Source of the DNA: Firmicutes bacterium UBA3936
GTDB taxonomy: Bacteria > Bacillota > Dethiobacteria > Dethiobacterales > Dethiobacteraceae
Assembly: GCA_002385745.1 (NCBI GenBank)
Contig: DGEC01000011.1
Location: forward strand, 1 to 6,519
DNA length: 6,519 nucleotides
Reading direction: 5' to 3'
Both the position numbers and the translations under genes were made by a program. Below, piece by piece: positions 1 through 6,052 of the stretch. The notes beneath the pieces were generated by a model. It was not told the origin of the DNA, did no database searches, and was given only the letters and a program-made list of their open reading frames with translations. Each line of letters begins with the position of its first letter. Positions within the stretch are counted from its first letter, which is position 1.

Positions 1-15
1 CTTTGTCTACAGTCT

Positions 16-46
16 GGAGCGCTGTTTAATTACAGCGGCCTTTTTT
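16..46 (+). terminator. Intrinsic terminator for a plus-strand gene left of the window
   Basis: The arms CGCTGT (20-25) and ACAGCG (32-37) enclose a 6-base loop. GG at 16-17 can add two pairs with CC at 39-40 across a small internal loop. Six T residues follow at 41-46. The T tract is on the plus strand, so the element best terminates a plus-strand transcript entering from outside the window. It abuts the stop codon of the converging symporter gene. Read on the minus strand the hairpin has no T tail, so it is at best a weak end for the symporter mRNA. Confidence 0.7.
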
Positions 47-1628
47 AATCAAAACATTGTTCCAAGTGTGATTTTGTCGGTGGTTTCGTCAGCATGCTGA
101 CAACAACATAAACCAAGAAGGAAACGGGAAGAGAATAAAACAGTGGGTCGACATGGGTCCACGGATAAGGGAGCAGCGTCTCCCTGCCGAAAAGAGCCAT
201 AGAGATGCCAAAAGGCCCTGCTTCGGCAAGATGAAGAAAAACAAAGCCGAAAATACTGACGGCAAAACCGGCAACGATGCTGCTTATTGCCCCGTACTTC
301 GTCCCTCTTTTCCAGTACAGGGCGCCGAGCAGTGCGGGCATAAAACCGGCGGCGCAGATGCCAAACCAAAATGCTGTAGCCCGGGCGATTATACTGCCGG
401 GTAAAATATAGGCCAGGATTACGGCCAGAATTACTCCGATAATAACCCCGAATTGCGTCGTCAGAGAAGATTTGCCGTTATCGTTCTGATTGCCGAAACC
501 AAGAGTATCAAGGATATCGCGGCCAAAAGCCGTTCCCTGAACGTGCATGAGCGAGCTTAATGTGGATATTGCCGCCGACAAAAGAGTAAGTGTAAATAAA
601 TATAAAAACCACTGGGGCATAAAGGAACTGATAAAAGCCGGAATAATGAGGTCCACATTGCCCCCGGCCACATCTTCCGCAATCATTCCCGTGTTCTCGT
701 AAAAATAAACATTGGTTAACGGGCCTACCATATAAACCGTGCCTACCAGGAAAAAAAGGAAAATAGAGCCTACTACGATGGAGCGGTACAGGTCTTTATC
801 GTTTTTAACAGTCATAAAACGTATTGACAGCTGCGGCTGGGCAAGCACCCCTATACCGACTCCCATAATAATAGTGCTGACAATTGTCCACCAAATAGGG
901 GACCCAAAGGAAGGCATAGCGGTCCAGCCCCGGTGGCCGGCTTCTGTCAGTGCTTGCGGCACCAGCTCTTTCATGGCTGTCAAAGCCTTATGTCCTGTTA
1001 TTACACCGCCCACTGCCTTGTAAGTACCGATGAGCAGAAAAATCATGCCGATGAACATGATAACGGAGCAGAAGGCATCCGTATACATAACGGCCTTTAG
1101 CCCCCCGGTTAATACATATACTCCCACAATTACAGCCAAAATCATCAGGGCTGTATTAAAATCCATTGACATGGCTTCCTGCAGAAAACGGGCGCCGCCG
1201 ATAAGAATGATGCTGGTATAGGCCGGCATAAAGACAAATATTGACAACCCGGAAACTACTGTTATCCATTTGGACTGATAACGCGCTCCCAGCAACGAGG
1301 GCAGGGTGCTGACATTTAACTTTACTGAAAGCCTGCGAATCCTGGTTCCCAGGTAGGCAAAGGCAACCCAGACCCCGAGGGCGATATTCAAAAAAGCAAG
1401 CCAAATCAGGCTGAAGCCAAATTTGGCGGCCATGCCTCCAAAGCCAATGATTGCAGAAGTACTTATAAAGGTTGAGCCGTATGAAAAGGCCATAATCCAA
1501 GGGCTTATATTGCGGCCGGCCAGCATGTAGTCTTCAACTGTTTTTGTTTGTTTGTAGCCAATATAGGCCAGCAAAGAGAGGATGCCCAGATATAAGAGAA
1601 CGATTACTGTAAGCACTGCCAGGTTCAA
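45..1628 (-). CDS. Sodium:solute symporter (SSS family, LeuT fold)
   Basis: Inner-membrane secondary transporter of 527 residues, about the usual SSS length with roughly 13 membrane helices; it should couple Na+ entry to uptake of an organic solute. Family signs: the N-terminal VEDYMLAGRN stretch (31-40), the STFISTSAIIGFGG segment in the first broken helix (52-65), TGGLKAVMYTDAFCSVIMF (174-192), which resembles the SSS signature, and SAAISTLSSLMHVQGTAFGRD (351-371), where the Ser/Thr residues near 355-359 align in type with the Na2 site of this fold. The start is TTG at 1628-1626, preceded by GAGGAGG and overlapping the stop of the upstream small gene in TTGA, so translation is probably coupled. 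The general look is that of the PanF/MctP-like branch, but the substrate cannot be read from the sequence (pantothenate, monocarboxylate and amino acid are all open). The gene ends at the hairpin at 16-46. Confidence 0.9.
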   Translation of the reverse strand: MNLAVLTVIVLLYLGILSLLAYIGYKQTKTVEDYMLAGRNISPWIMAFSYGSTFISTSAIIGFGGMAAKFGFSLIWLAFLNIALGVWVAFAYLGTRIRRLSVKLNVSTLPSLLGARYQSKWITVVSGLSIFVFMPAYTSIILIGGARFLQEAMSMDFNTALMILAVIVGVYVLTGGLKAVMYTDAFCSVIMFIGMIFLLIGTYKAVGGVITGHKALTAMKELVPQALTEAGHRGWTAMPSFGSPIWWTIVSTIIMGVGIGVLAQPQLSIRFMTVKNDKDLYRSIVVGSIFLFFLVGTVYMVGPLTNVYFYENTGMIAEDVAGGNVDLIIPAFISSFMPQWFLYLFTLTLLSAAISTLSSLMHVQGTAFGRDILDTLGFGNQNDNGKSSLTTQFGVIIGVILAVILAYILPGSIIARATAFWFGICAAGFMPALLGALYWKRGTKYGAISSIVAGFAVSIFGFVFLHLAEAGPFGISMALFGRETLLPYPWTHVDPLFYSLPVSFLVYVVVSMLTKPPTKSHLEQCFD

Positions 1629-1744
1629 AACTCATCATCCTCCTCATAGCGCCCCTTCAATACACCGTATACAACCCCGAATACCATGGAAAACACTGTC
1701 AGGAGCCAGGCCAGGCCGGTAACGGCATCCTGCATTCCAAGCAT
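1625..1744 (-). CDS. Symporter small accessory protein (39 aa, single helix)
   Basis: A 39-codon gene starting with ATG (1744-1742) seven bases after a perfect GGAGG (1756-1752). The protein begins MLGMQDAVTG, has one hydrophobic helix at about residues 8-29 (ending VVYGVLKG) and a short acidic tail (EEDDEF). The MLGM-x-D opening, single helix and charged tail, placed directly before an SSS symporter, match from memory the tiny proteins annotated as symporter small accessory protein. By analogy with YhdT next to PanF it may be a membrane partner needed for transporter stability or activity; that role is inference. Its stop TGA overlaps the TTG start of the symporter by four bases. Its ribosome binding site is the 3' arm of a T-tailed hairpin in the leader, so this gene is the likely target of the leader's control. 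It is too short for most gene callers. Confidence 0.85.
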   Translation of the reverse strand: MLGMQDAVTGLAWLLTVFSMVFGVVYGVLKGRYEEDDEF

Positions 1745-1786
1745 AAAAAAACCTCCTTTTTTTGCGCACGGGCATACAAGGAGGCT
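1745..1786 (-). terminator. T-tailed hairpin that contains the ribosome binding site of the small gene
   Basis: In minus-strand sense AGCCTCCTT (1786-1778) pairs with AAGGAGGTT (1758-1750), 9 pairs with one G-U, around a 19-base loop. Seven T residues (1751-1745) run up to the ATG at 1744. The 3' arm contains GGAGG, the Shine-Dalgarno of the accessory gene. The hairpin could stop transcription just before the operon, or hide the ribosome binding site, or do both. Alternative: chance pairing between the Shine-Dalgarno and a CCTCC motif 20 bases away, but the T run makes a functional hairpin more likely. Confidence 0.55.
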
Positions 1787-1858
1787 ATTATACTTACTCT
1801 CCCTGCCATGCTACCGTACTACCGTTTTTAATAAGTAAGGAATCTGCTACCTGTCCTA
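1745..1858 (-). promoter_or_regulatory. Structured 5' leader of the symporter operon: candidate attenuator or riboswitch-like element
   Basis: Between the predicted transcription start (about 1860) and the ATG at 1744 lie about 115 bases with several possible helices (minus-strand sense). Helix A is TACTTAT (1837-1831) with GTAAGTA (1797-1791), 7 pairs including one G-U. Helix B, a possible antiterminator, is GCAGGGAG (1806-1799) with CTCCTTGT (1783-1776), 8 pairs including two G-U. Helix C is the T-tailed hairpin listed separately. B and C use the same bases at 1783-1778 and exclude each other, the usual logic of an attenuator. The region also holds a tandem ACGGTAG repeat. I compared it from memory with T-box, THF, glycine, purine, preQ1, fluoride and guanidine classes and saw none of their conserved cores. 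The ligand or protein, if any, is unknown. Confidence 0.5.
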
Positions 1859-1866
1859 CATAGACG

Positions 1867-1895
1867 ATTCTAACACCCTAATCAAAATGCGTCAA
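1867..1895 (-). promoter_or_regulatory. Sigma-A promoter of the symporter operon
   Basis: On the minus strand the -35 box TTGACG (1895-1890) and the -10 box TAGAAT (1872-1867) are separated by exactly 17 bases; each box matches five of six consensus positions. Transcription should start near 1860, leaving the structured leader described above. Confidence 0.8.
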
Positions 1896-1971
1896 CATCT
1901 ATTAGTAAAAAATTATGATGCCAGGTTTTAACCCATGCCGGCCGGTCATAATTTGCGGGCAGCTTTAATAT

Positions 1972-2001
1972 TTGCTTTCTTTCGGAGGAAAGAGATATAA
2001 T
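1972..2001 (+). promoter_or_regulatory. Probable sigma-A promoter of the glycosyltransferase gene
   Basis: A perfect -10 box TATAAT (1996-2001) is preceded at 18 bases by TTGCTT (1972-1977), which matches only three of six -35 positions. Transcription would start near 2008, giving a leader of about 50 bases before the ATG at 2057. It is divergent from the symporter promoter; the roughly 75 bases between the two -35 boxes hold a CCGGCCGG palindrome (1938-1945) and no other clear signal. Confidence 0.55.
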
Positions 2002-2056
2002 AAATAACAAAGTGATGACAAGCAAGAGGCAGAAAGCTTGCAGAGAGGGGTTATTT

Positions 2057-3211
2057 ATGAGAATCGGCATCTTTACTGACAGCTATAAGCCATACACCAG
2101 CGGAGTTGTCCGTTCTATCGAAACAACCACCGCCGAGCTGAGGAATCTTGGTCATGAAGTGTTTATTTTTGCTCCCAGCTATCCCAATTACGAAAAAGAA
2201 GAAGGAGTATTCCGCTTTGCTTCCTTGCCTACTCCGACTTATCCTGACTTTGCCGTAGCTCTTCCCTTTTCAGTAAATATAAACGCCACTGTCAGAGAAC
2301 TGGATTTGGATGTCATCCATGTTCATTCGCCTTTTACCATGGGTATGCTGGGCTGGCGCTGTGCCAAAAGACATAATCTCCCCTTAGTATTTACTTACCA
2401 TACGATGTACGACCAATATGTCCATTATATGCCTTTTGCCCGCGATCTTTCCCGGAAAGTTGTACTCAAACTTTCCGGAGCTTTTTGTGACCGCTGTGAC
2501 CTGGTCATTGTTCCGACCGGAGTTATCAGGGATATTGTTGCCAAAAACACAAAGACAAAAGTGGAAGTTATTCCGACCGGGATAGACAGAAAGGAATTTG
2601 TCAGTGTTGACCGCGGGTGGTTGAGACGCCGGTATAGGATCAGCGACCAATGCAAAATATTACTGCATCTGGGGCGGCTGGGGAAGGAAAAGAATGTTGC
2701 CTTTCTTTTGCAGGTTTACAGTGAAGTTGTGCGAAAATACAGCGATACTGTTTTCATTATAGTAGGCAAGGGGCCGGAGAGCGAATCCCTGCGGGAGTTG
2801 GCGCATACTATGGGCATAGGAGAAAAGGTAATCTTTACAGGGCCGCTTTCAAGGGAAGAGGTTATTAACAGTTATGCCGGTGCCGACCTGTTTCTCTTTG
2901 CATCCCTGACGGAGACGCAGGGGCTGGTTTTGGGAGAGGCAAAGTGTGCAGGTTTGCCTGCGGTAGCAATAAGTGCCCTGGGAGCAGCAGAAATGATAAA
3001 TGACGGTGAGGACGGATTCCTGACTTCTCCGGATAAAAAAGAATTTACAAAGCGGATCTTGCAGTTGCTTGATGACGATGAGCTCCGCCGGCAAATGGCG
3101 AAGAATGCCCTTTTAATGTCAGAGAAAATATCCTCAGAAAGTATGGCTAAAAAACTTGTGCGGGCCTATGAAGCAACAATCAGCAGGAAAAGAAAGGCGG
3201 CAGTAATGTAG
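2057..3211 (+). CDS. Glycosyltransferase family 4 (GT-B fold), glycolipid-synthase-like
   Basis: A 384-residue cytoplasmic or membrane-associated enzyme expected to move a sugar from a nucleotide donor to a lipid or glycan acceptor with retention of configuration. The N-terminal MRIGIFTDSYKPYTSGVVRS with its Gly-rich loop, HVHSPFTMG (88-96) and FTYHTMYDQY (112-121) form the acceptor domain. The C-terminal donor domain starts at about 202 and contains GRLGKEKN (206-213), VGKGPE (236-241) and the EX7E motif ETQGLVLGE (Glu286 and Glu294), which marks GT4 retaining enzymes. The opening resembles diacylglycerol glucosyltransferases and PimB-like mannosyltransferases, so a membrane glycolipid role is likely but the sugar and acceptor are not shown. 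The ATG at 2057 follows GAGGGG by six bases. An in-frame ATG at 2012 would add 15 residues but has no ribosome binding site and lies only about four bases after the predicted transcription start. The gene is monocistronic and ends before the terminator at 3250-3269. Confidence 0.88.
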   Translation: MRIGIFTDSYKPYTSGVVRSIETTTAELRNLGHEVFIFAPSYPNYEKEEGVFRFASLPTPTYPDFAVALPFSVNINATVRELDLDVIHVHSPFTMGMLGWRCAKRHNLPLVFTYHTMYDQYVHYMPFARDLSRKVVLKLSGAFCDRCDLVIVPTGVIRDIVAKNTKTKVEVIPTGIDRKEFVSVDRGWLRRRYRISDQCKILLHLGRLGKEKNVAFLLQVYSEVVRKYSDTVFIIVGKGPESESLRELAHTMGIGEKVIFTGPLSREEVINSYAGADLFLFASLTETQGLVLGEAKCAGLPAVAISALGAAEMINDGEDGFLTSPDKKEFTKRILQLLDDDELRRQMAKNALLMSEKISSESMAKKLVRAYEATISRKRKAAVM

Positions 3212-3249
3212 TCATTTTGCTCTGCCACCGGCTGTTAATATAAAACATA

Positions 3250-3269
3250 AAAAGCCCTGACGGGCTTTT
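3250..3269. terminator. Bidirectional terminator between convergent genes
   Basis: AAAAGCCC (3250-3257) and GGGCTTTT (3262-3269) form a perfect 8-pair stem with a TGAC loop. A and T runs flank both sides, so it can end the glycosyltransferase transcript on the plus strand and the small helical-protein transcript on the minus strand. It overlaps the TAA stop of the latter. Confidence 0.85.
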
Positions 3270-3450
3270 AATTGTCTAATTTATCCAGCAAATCCTTGAT
3301 TTTAGCCGCTGTACGGCCGCTTGTTTCGGCGAACTCATAGAAAGCTTTGCTTACTTCTTCATTATCGGTGGTCTGTGCAAAACGCTGGTAATCCCGCACC
3401 TGCTCCTGTTCATTCAACAGTGCTCTCTCCAGAAATGATTTGATTTCCAC
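3268..3450 (-). CDS. Small helical protein, rubrerythrin/ferritin-like half domain, function unknown
   Basis: A 60-residue, highly charged protein with no membrane segment. It consists of two predicted amphipathic helices, about residues 3-27 (IKSFLERALLNEQEQVRDYQ onward) and 31-58, joined by TTDN. The pattern E..ER.LLNEQE..DY..FA followed by EEV.KAFYEFAE recalls one helix pair of rubrerythrin-type proteins. However, the position where those have the second ExxH metal motif reads ETSGR, so di-iron binding is doubtful; it may dimerise into a four-helix bundle. The GTG start (3450-3448) lies seven bases after AGGAGG (3463-3458). An ATG at 3468 would add six residues but places that Shine-Dalgarno inside the gene, so GTG is preferred. 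The gene is divergent from the PspC-like gene and shares an intergenic region with an inverted repeat. I see no clear sigma-A promoter for it. Confidence 0.7.
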   Translation of the reverse strand: MEIKSFLERALLNEQEQVRDYQRFAQTTDNEEVSKAFYEFAETSGRTAAKIKDLLDKLDN

Positions 3451-3493
3451 ATCATCACCTCCTGTCATAATTAATGTTGCCAGGGGCAGTTGA

Positions 3494-3530
3494 TTTATGT
3501 ATCTTTTTGCACCATGTTTTTATACATAAA
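3494..3530. repeat. Spaced 9-bp inverted repeat in a divergent intergenic region (possible operator)
   Basis: TTTATGTAT (3494-3502) and ATACATAAA (3522-3530) are perfect reverse complements separated by 19 bases. No T tract follows the right arm and the stem is all A/T except one pair, so it is unlikely to be a terminator. Its place between two divergent genes (GTG at 3450 and TTG at 3584) suits a regulator binding site or a pair of half-sites. No convincing sigma-A promoter for the downstream plus-strand unit is seen here, so an alternative sigma factor or an activator is possible. Confidence 0.45.
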
Positions 3531-3583
3531 AGAAAGACTATGGATATTCTGTTTAAAGCAATTGTATACCGGAGGTGAAAAAG

Positions 3584-3967
3584 TTGAAAAAAATATACCG
3601 CCCACGGCAAAACAGGATGCTTGGCGGAGTTTGCATGGGGATTGCACGCTACTTTGACATTGACGTGACACTTGTCCGCTTGCTCTGGCTATTGCTGGTC
3701 CTGATCCGCGGGGCAGGCATCATTGCCTACATTATTGCCTGGATTATTATCCCCGATGAGTCCGGCGCGGAAGACGCTGCTTCATTTGGCGGCAACAAAA
3801 ACCCGGGAGATACACGTACTCTTGGCCTGATTGTAGTGATCATCGGTGTTTTCCTTTTAGTCTTGAAACTTGTTCCCGCCTTTCTTTTTCGTCTTTTCTG
3901 GCCGCTCTTGATTATAATTATCGGGCTTCTGATTATGTTTGGCGGGCTCCGGGGGAACAGAACATGA
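3584..3967 (+). CDS. PspC-domain membrane protein
   Basis: A 127-residue membrane protein. Residues 2-58 form the PspC domain: KKIYRPRQNRMLGGVCMGIA, then YFDIDVTLVRLLW, then a long hydrophobic helix ending IIAWIIIPDE, all typical of the family. After a soluble linker (59-78) come two more membrane helices (about 79-97 and 102-120, with FWPLLIIIIGLLIMFGG), like the helical region of LiaI/LiaF-type proteins. PspC proteins sense or transmit envelope stress and bind partners at the membrane; in Firmicutes such fusions often sit with LiaF-like genes. The start is TTG at 3584, eight bases after GGAGG (3571-3575). A GTG at 3575 would add three residues but lies inside the ribosome binding site. Its TGA overlaps the ATG of the next gene (ATGA, 3964-3967), so the two are translationally coupled. 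No LiaRS two-component genes are in the window. Confidence 0.85.
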   Translation: MKKIYRPRQNRMLGGVCMGIARYFDIDVTLVRLLWLLLVLIRGAGIIAYIIAWIIIPDESGAEDAASFGGNKNPGDTRTLGLIVVIIGVFLLVLKLVPAFLFRLFWPLLIIIIGLLIMFGGLRGNRT

Positions 3968-4836
3968 AACCGGAACGTGTTATCCTTGGCCTGGCAATTG
4001 TTGCCCTTGGCCTGATTTGGCTGCTCGTAAATCTGGGTATTTTAACCACACCGGTGGTGCGTGATATCTGGCGCTTCTGGCCGGTTCTCCTGATTATCTG
4101 GGGGTTGCTTTTGCTTTTTGGCAGAGGAAGCGGCGGCTTATCCGGCTGTTTAGCAGCTGTTATTATAATCCTGCTGATTGCCGCATTCTTTCGCACAGCA
4201 CTTTTCTATGGAACAGCCGGAGATGATTATTATTATGAAATTGGCCGCAATTATGCCGCCGAAAGGGTCCGGCTGGATGTCAGGCAGCATGCGGGCAAGT
4301 TTTTACTGACTGCCAACAGCGGTACGGAAATAGCAAAACTGGAGCTTCGATCTGCCGCCAGGCCGCTGGTGTCCCATGATGTGTCCGGCGACAGCCTGGA
4401 AATATCCGTGGCTGAAAAAGCCAGGAGACTGTTTGTGGGCAATGGTTCGGACTGGAAATTATATTTGCAAAAGAACCTGCCCGTGGAGCTGACACTGCGC
4501 ACCGGAGTAGCGGATGCCCTGTTTGATTTAACTGATCTTCTGGCAAAGCGGTTAAACATTGAGGCCGGTGCCGGGGATTTGACGATAAGCCTCGGCCGGG
4601 TAGACGGAATTATCAATATAAAGGGCGGCGTCGGCAACATAACTGTTTACGTCCCGGAAAATATCGGTATCCGCCTGCAGGCGGAAGGCGCGCTGATTAG
4701 TATTGAAAGCGAAGACGGCAAGATGACAGGTATTGGAGAGCGCCGCTATGAAAGCAGTGATTTAGCGGCAAAAGATGCGATTATCGAACTCAATGTAGAG
4801 GCAGCTGTCTGTAGTATTAAGCTGCGGCAAAACTGA
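3964..4836 (+). CDS. LiaF-like membrane protein with beta-solenoid (toastrack-type) C-terminal domain
   Basis: A 290-residue protein with two parts. The N-terminus has three membrane helices (about 6-27, 35-53 and 60-82), including the repeated RFWPVLLIIWGLLLLFG pattern of LiaF-TM/DUF5668 regions, also present in the preceding gene. The C-terminal part (about 97-290) is soluble and rich in short beta strands with Gly-Asp turns (EAGAGDLTISLGRVDGIINI, then GGVGNITVYVPENIGIRLQA), the style of DUF2154/DUF4097 toastrack domains. It ends without a membrane anchor. LiaF-type proteins hold a stress-sensing histidine kinase inactive in the absence of cell-envelope damage; here the partner kinase is not nearby, so the role is inferred from architecture. 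The ATG start overlaps the PspC gene stop by four bases and follows GGGGGA (3951-3956) by seven. Residues 86-91 (GDDYYY), just after the third helix, form an unusual acidic-Tyr run. Confidence 0.8.
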   Translation: MKPERVILGLAIVALGLIWLLVNLGILTTPVVRDIWRFWPVLLIIWGLLLLFGRGSGGLSGCLAAVIIILLIAAFFRTALFYGTAGDDYYYEIGRNYAAERVRLDVRQHAGKFLLTANSGTEIAKLELRSAARPLVSHDVSGDSLEISVAEKARRLFVGNGSDWKLYLQKNLPVELTLRTGVADALFDLTDLLAKRLNIEAGAGDLTISLGRVDGIINIKGGVGNITVYVPENIGIRLQAEGALISIESEDGKMTGIGERRYESSDLAAKDAIIELNVEAAVCSIKLRQN

Positions 4837-4885
4837 TAAATCTCATAAAATACAGCACACGGCAATTGTGGAGGAACCATACAAG

Positions 4886-6052
4886 ATGAAAAAAATGGCT
4901 GTAATCGGCGGCGGCCCCGGCGGACTTTATGCCGCCAAGGAGGCAGCCGCACTTGGCTTATCTGTTACGGTTTTTGAAAAGAGCAAAATCGGGGACAATT
5001 TCTTCTGCGCCGAAGGTTTTGTTGATATACTGAAGCTGCTTGGGCAGCCGGCAGCCGGGGTCTGTTTTCCCATTAATGAAATCTTAATAACCGTTGTTGA
5101 CAGTTTTCGTGTTGACAGCTCCCGGCTTAATCTTTGGATGATAGACCGCAAGACCTGGCAGCAATCTCTGGCAGAAGAAGCAGCCGCAGCCGGCTGCGAA
5201 ATTCTGGAGAACAGAAAGATATCTCCAGCCGAACTGCCTTCCTTAATGCGGGAATACGACTGGGTAATTGATGCCAGCGGGGTCAATGCCGTTTCTGCCA
5301 CTGCTTTTAAACTGCCAAAAATCCGCACCGCTGCAACGGCCCAGTATACCCTTGAAGGTGATTTTTCCCGGTATTTGGGCAAGTTAAAGGTAACGCTCAG
5401 TCCCGACTACTGCGGCTACTCCTGGATTTTCCCCAAAAGCGAAAGAGTGGCCAATGTCGGTGTCGGCTGGTTTGGCAAAAAGAGAAAAAACGTCAGGATA
5501 AAGGCGGAACTGGATAAGTTCCTGCAAAATGAGAAGTTGGCAAATTTCAAGGTCCTGAAAAAAACCGGGGGGCCCATTCCCATTGCCCGCCGGCAGGAAC
5601 TGATAATTGGCAATCTCATGCTTGTCGGCGATGCCGCCGGTTTTGTTTCCCCGCTGCATGGCGGAGGCATTGATACGGCATGCATTTCCGGCATCCTTGC
5701 CGCCCGCGCCGCTGCAGCGGACAACCCTGCAGCATACAGGGAAAATTCAGTGAAAATCCTGGAAACACGCTTGCAGCTGGAACAAAAAGTTCTTGACCTT
5801 TGGGAGGCAACTTCTCTGGAGAAATTAAACGATTATGCCGCTTCGGCCTTTGCCGACGAAGAGCTGAAAGCAAAACGCCCCTTGTGGCGAAAAATATTTG
5901 TACCGGAAGCTGTCCTTTTGAAATCTGTTTTAGGCGGCCGCCTGCGGGCTGACTGGGAGAGGGGCTTAATCCTGGATGATTTGCCCCTGACGGCCAGGAT
6001 AATCATCAAAGGAGTCCTAAACAATCTTAAGGCCGCAAAATCACACACCTGA
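4886..6052 (+). CDS. FAD-dependent geranylgeranyl reductase family oxidoreductase
   Basis: A 388-residue flavoprotein. It opens with a Rossmann FAD-binding motif, VIGGGPGGLYAA (6-17), and an acidic end to strand two (VFEK, Glu31). CAEG (41-44) matches the Cys-containing motif of this family. WVIDASG (126-132) is the mid-chain dinucleotide motif, YSWIFPK (178-184) the substrate-pocket YxWxFP motif, and GDAAGFVSPLHGGGI (248-262) the second FAD motif. Together these are typical of the geranylgeranyl reductase/FixC-like group, which saturates double bonds of isoprenoid chains or serves as an electron-transfer oxidoreductase. In bacteria the natural substrate is often unknown; polyprenyl phosphate, menaquinone side chain or another prenyl lipid are candidates. 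The C-terminus (about 295-388) is helical and basic. The ATG at 4886 follows GGAGG (4870-4874) by 11 bases, a little long. A GTG at 4868 overlaps that site and is rejected; an ATG at 4895 would cut into the N-terminal strand. It lies 49 bases after the LiaF-like gene with no terminator between, so it is probably co-transcribed. Confidence 0.85.
   Translation: MKKMAVIGGGPGGLYAAKEAAALGLSVTVFEKSKIGDNFFCAEGFVDILKLLGQPAAGVCFPINEILITVVDSFRVDSSRLNLWMIDRKTWQQSLAEEAAAAGCEILENRKISPAELPSLMREYDWVIDASGVNAVSATAFKLPKIRTAATAQYTLEGDFSRYLGKLKVTLSPDYCGYSWIFPKSERVANVGVGWFGKKRKNVRIKAELDKFLQNEKLANFKVLKKTGGPIPIARRQELIIGNLMLVGDAAGFVSPLHGGGIDTACISGILAARAAAADNPAAYRENSVKILETRLQLEQKVLDLWEATSLEKLNDYAASAFADEELKAKRPLWRKIFVPEAVLLKSVLGGRLRADWERGLILDDLPLTARIIIKGVLNNLKAAKSHT

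Noticed and set aside
1787..1792. A TATAAT on the minus strand inside the symporter leader, as a second promoter
   Set aside because: No acceptable -35 box about 17 bases upstream; the sequence is better explained as part of the leader RNA.
1809..1851. The leader repeats as a CRISPR-like array or known TRAP site
   Set aside because: Repeats are only 7 bases and too few, with spacing unlike either system.
2012..2056. Upstream in-frame ATG for the glycosyltransferase
   Set aside because: It lacks a Shine-Dalgarno and lies about four bases after the predicted transcription start; the ATG at 2057 has GAGGGG at six bases and begins the conserved MRIGIFTD strand.
1882..2070. A 62-codon minus-strand frame with a hydrophobic stretch between the two divergent operons
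   Set aside because: It overlaps both promoters and the glycosyltransferase start and has no ribosome binding site at its ATG; probably chance.
3551..3576. GTTTAA followed after 14 bases by a G-rich hexamer, resembling a SigB/SigF-type promoter before the PspC gene
   Set aside because: The presumed -10 region is the ribosome binding site itself, so a transcript from it could not be translated normally.
4251..4640. Long minus-strand frames opposite the LiaF-like gene, and similar frames opposite the oxidoreductase
   Set aside because: Serine/arginine/proline-rich shadows of the real plus-strand coding frames, with no ribosome binding sites or recognisable domains.
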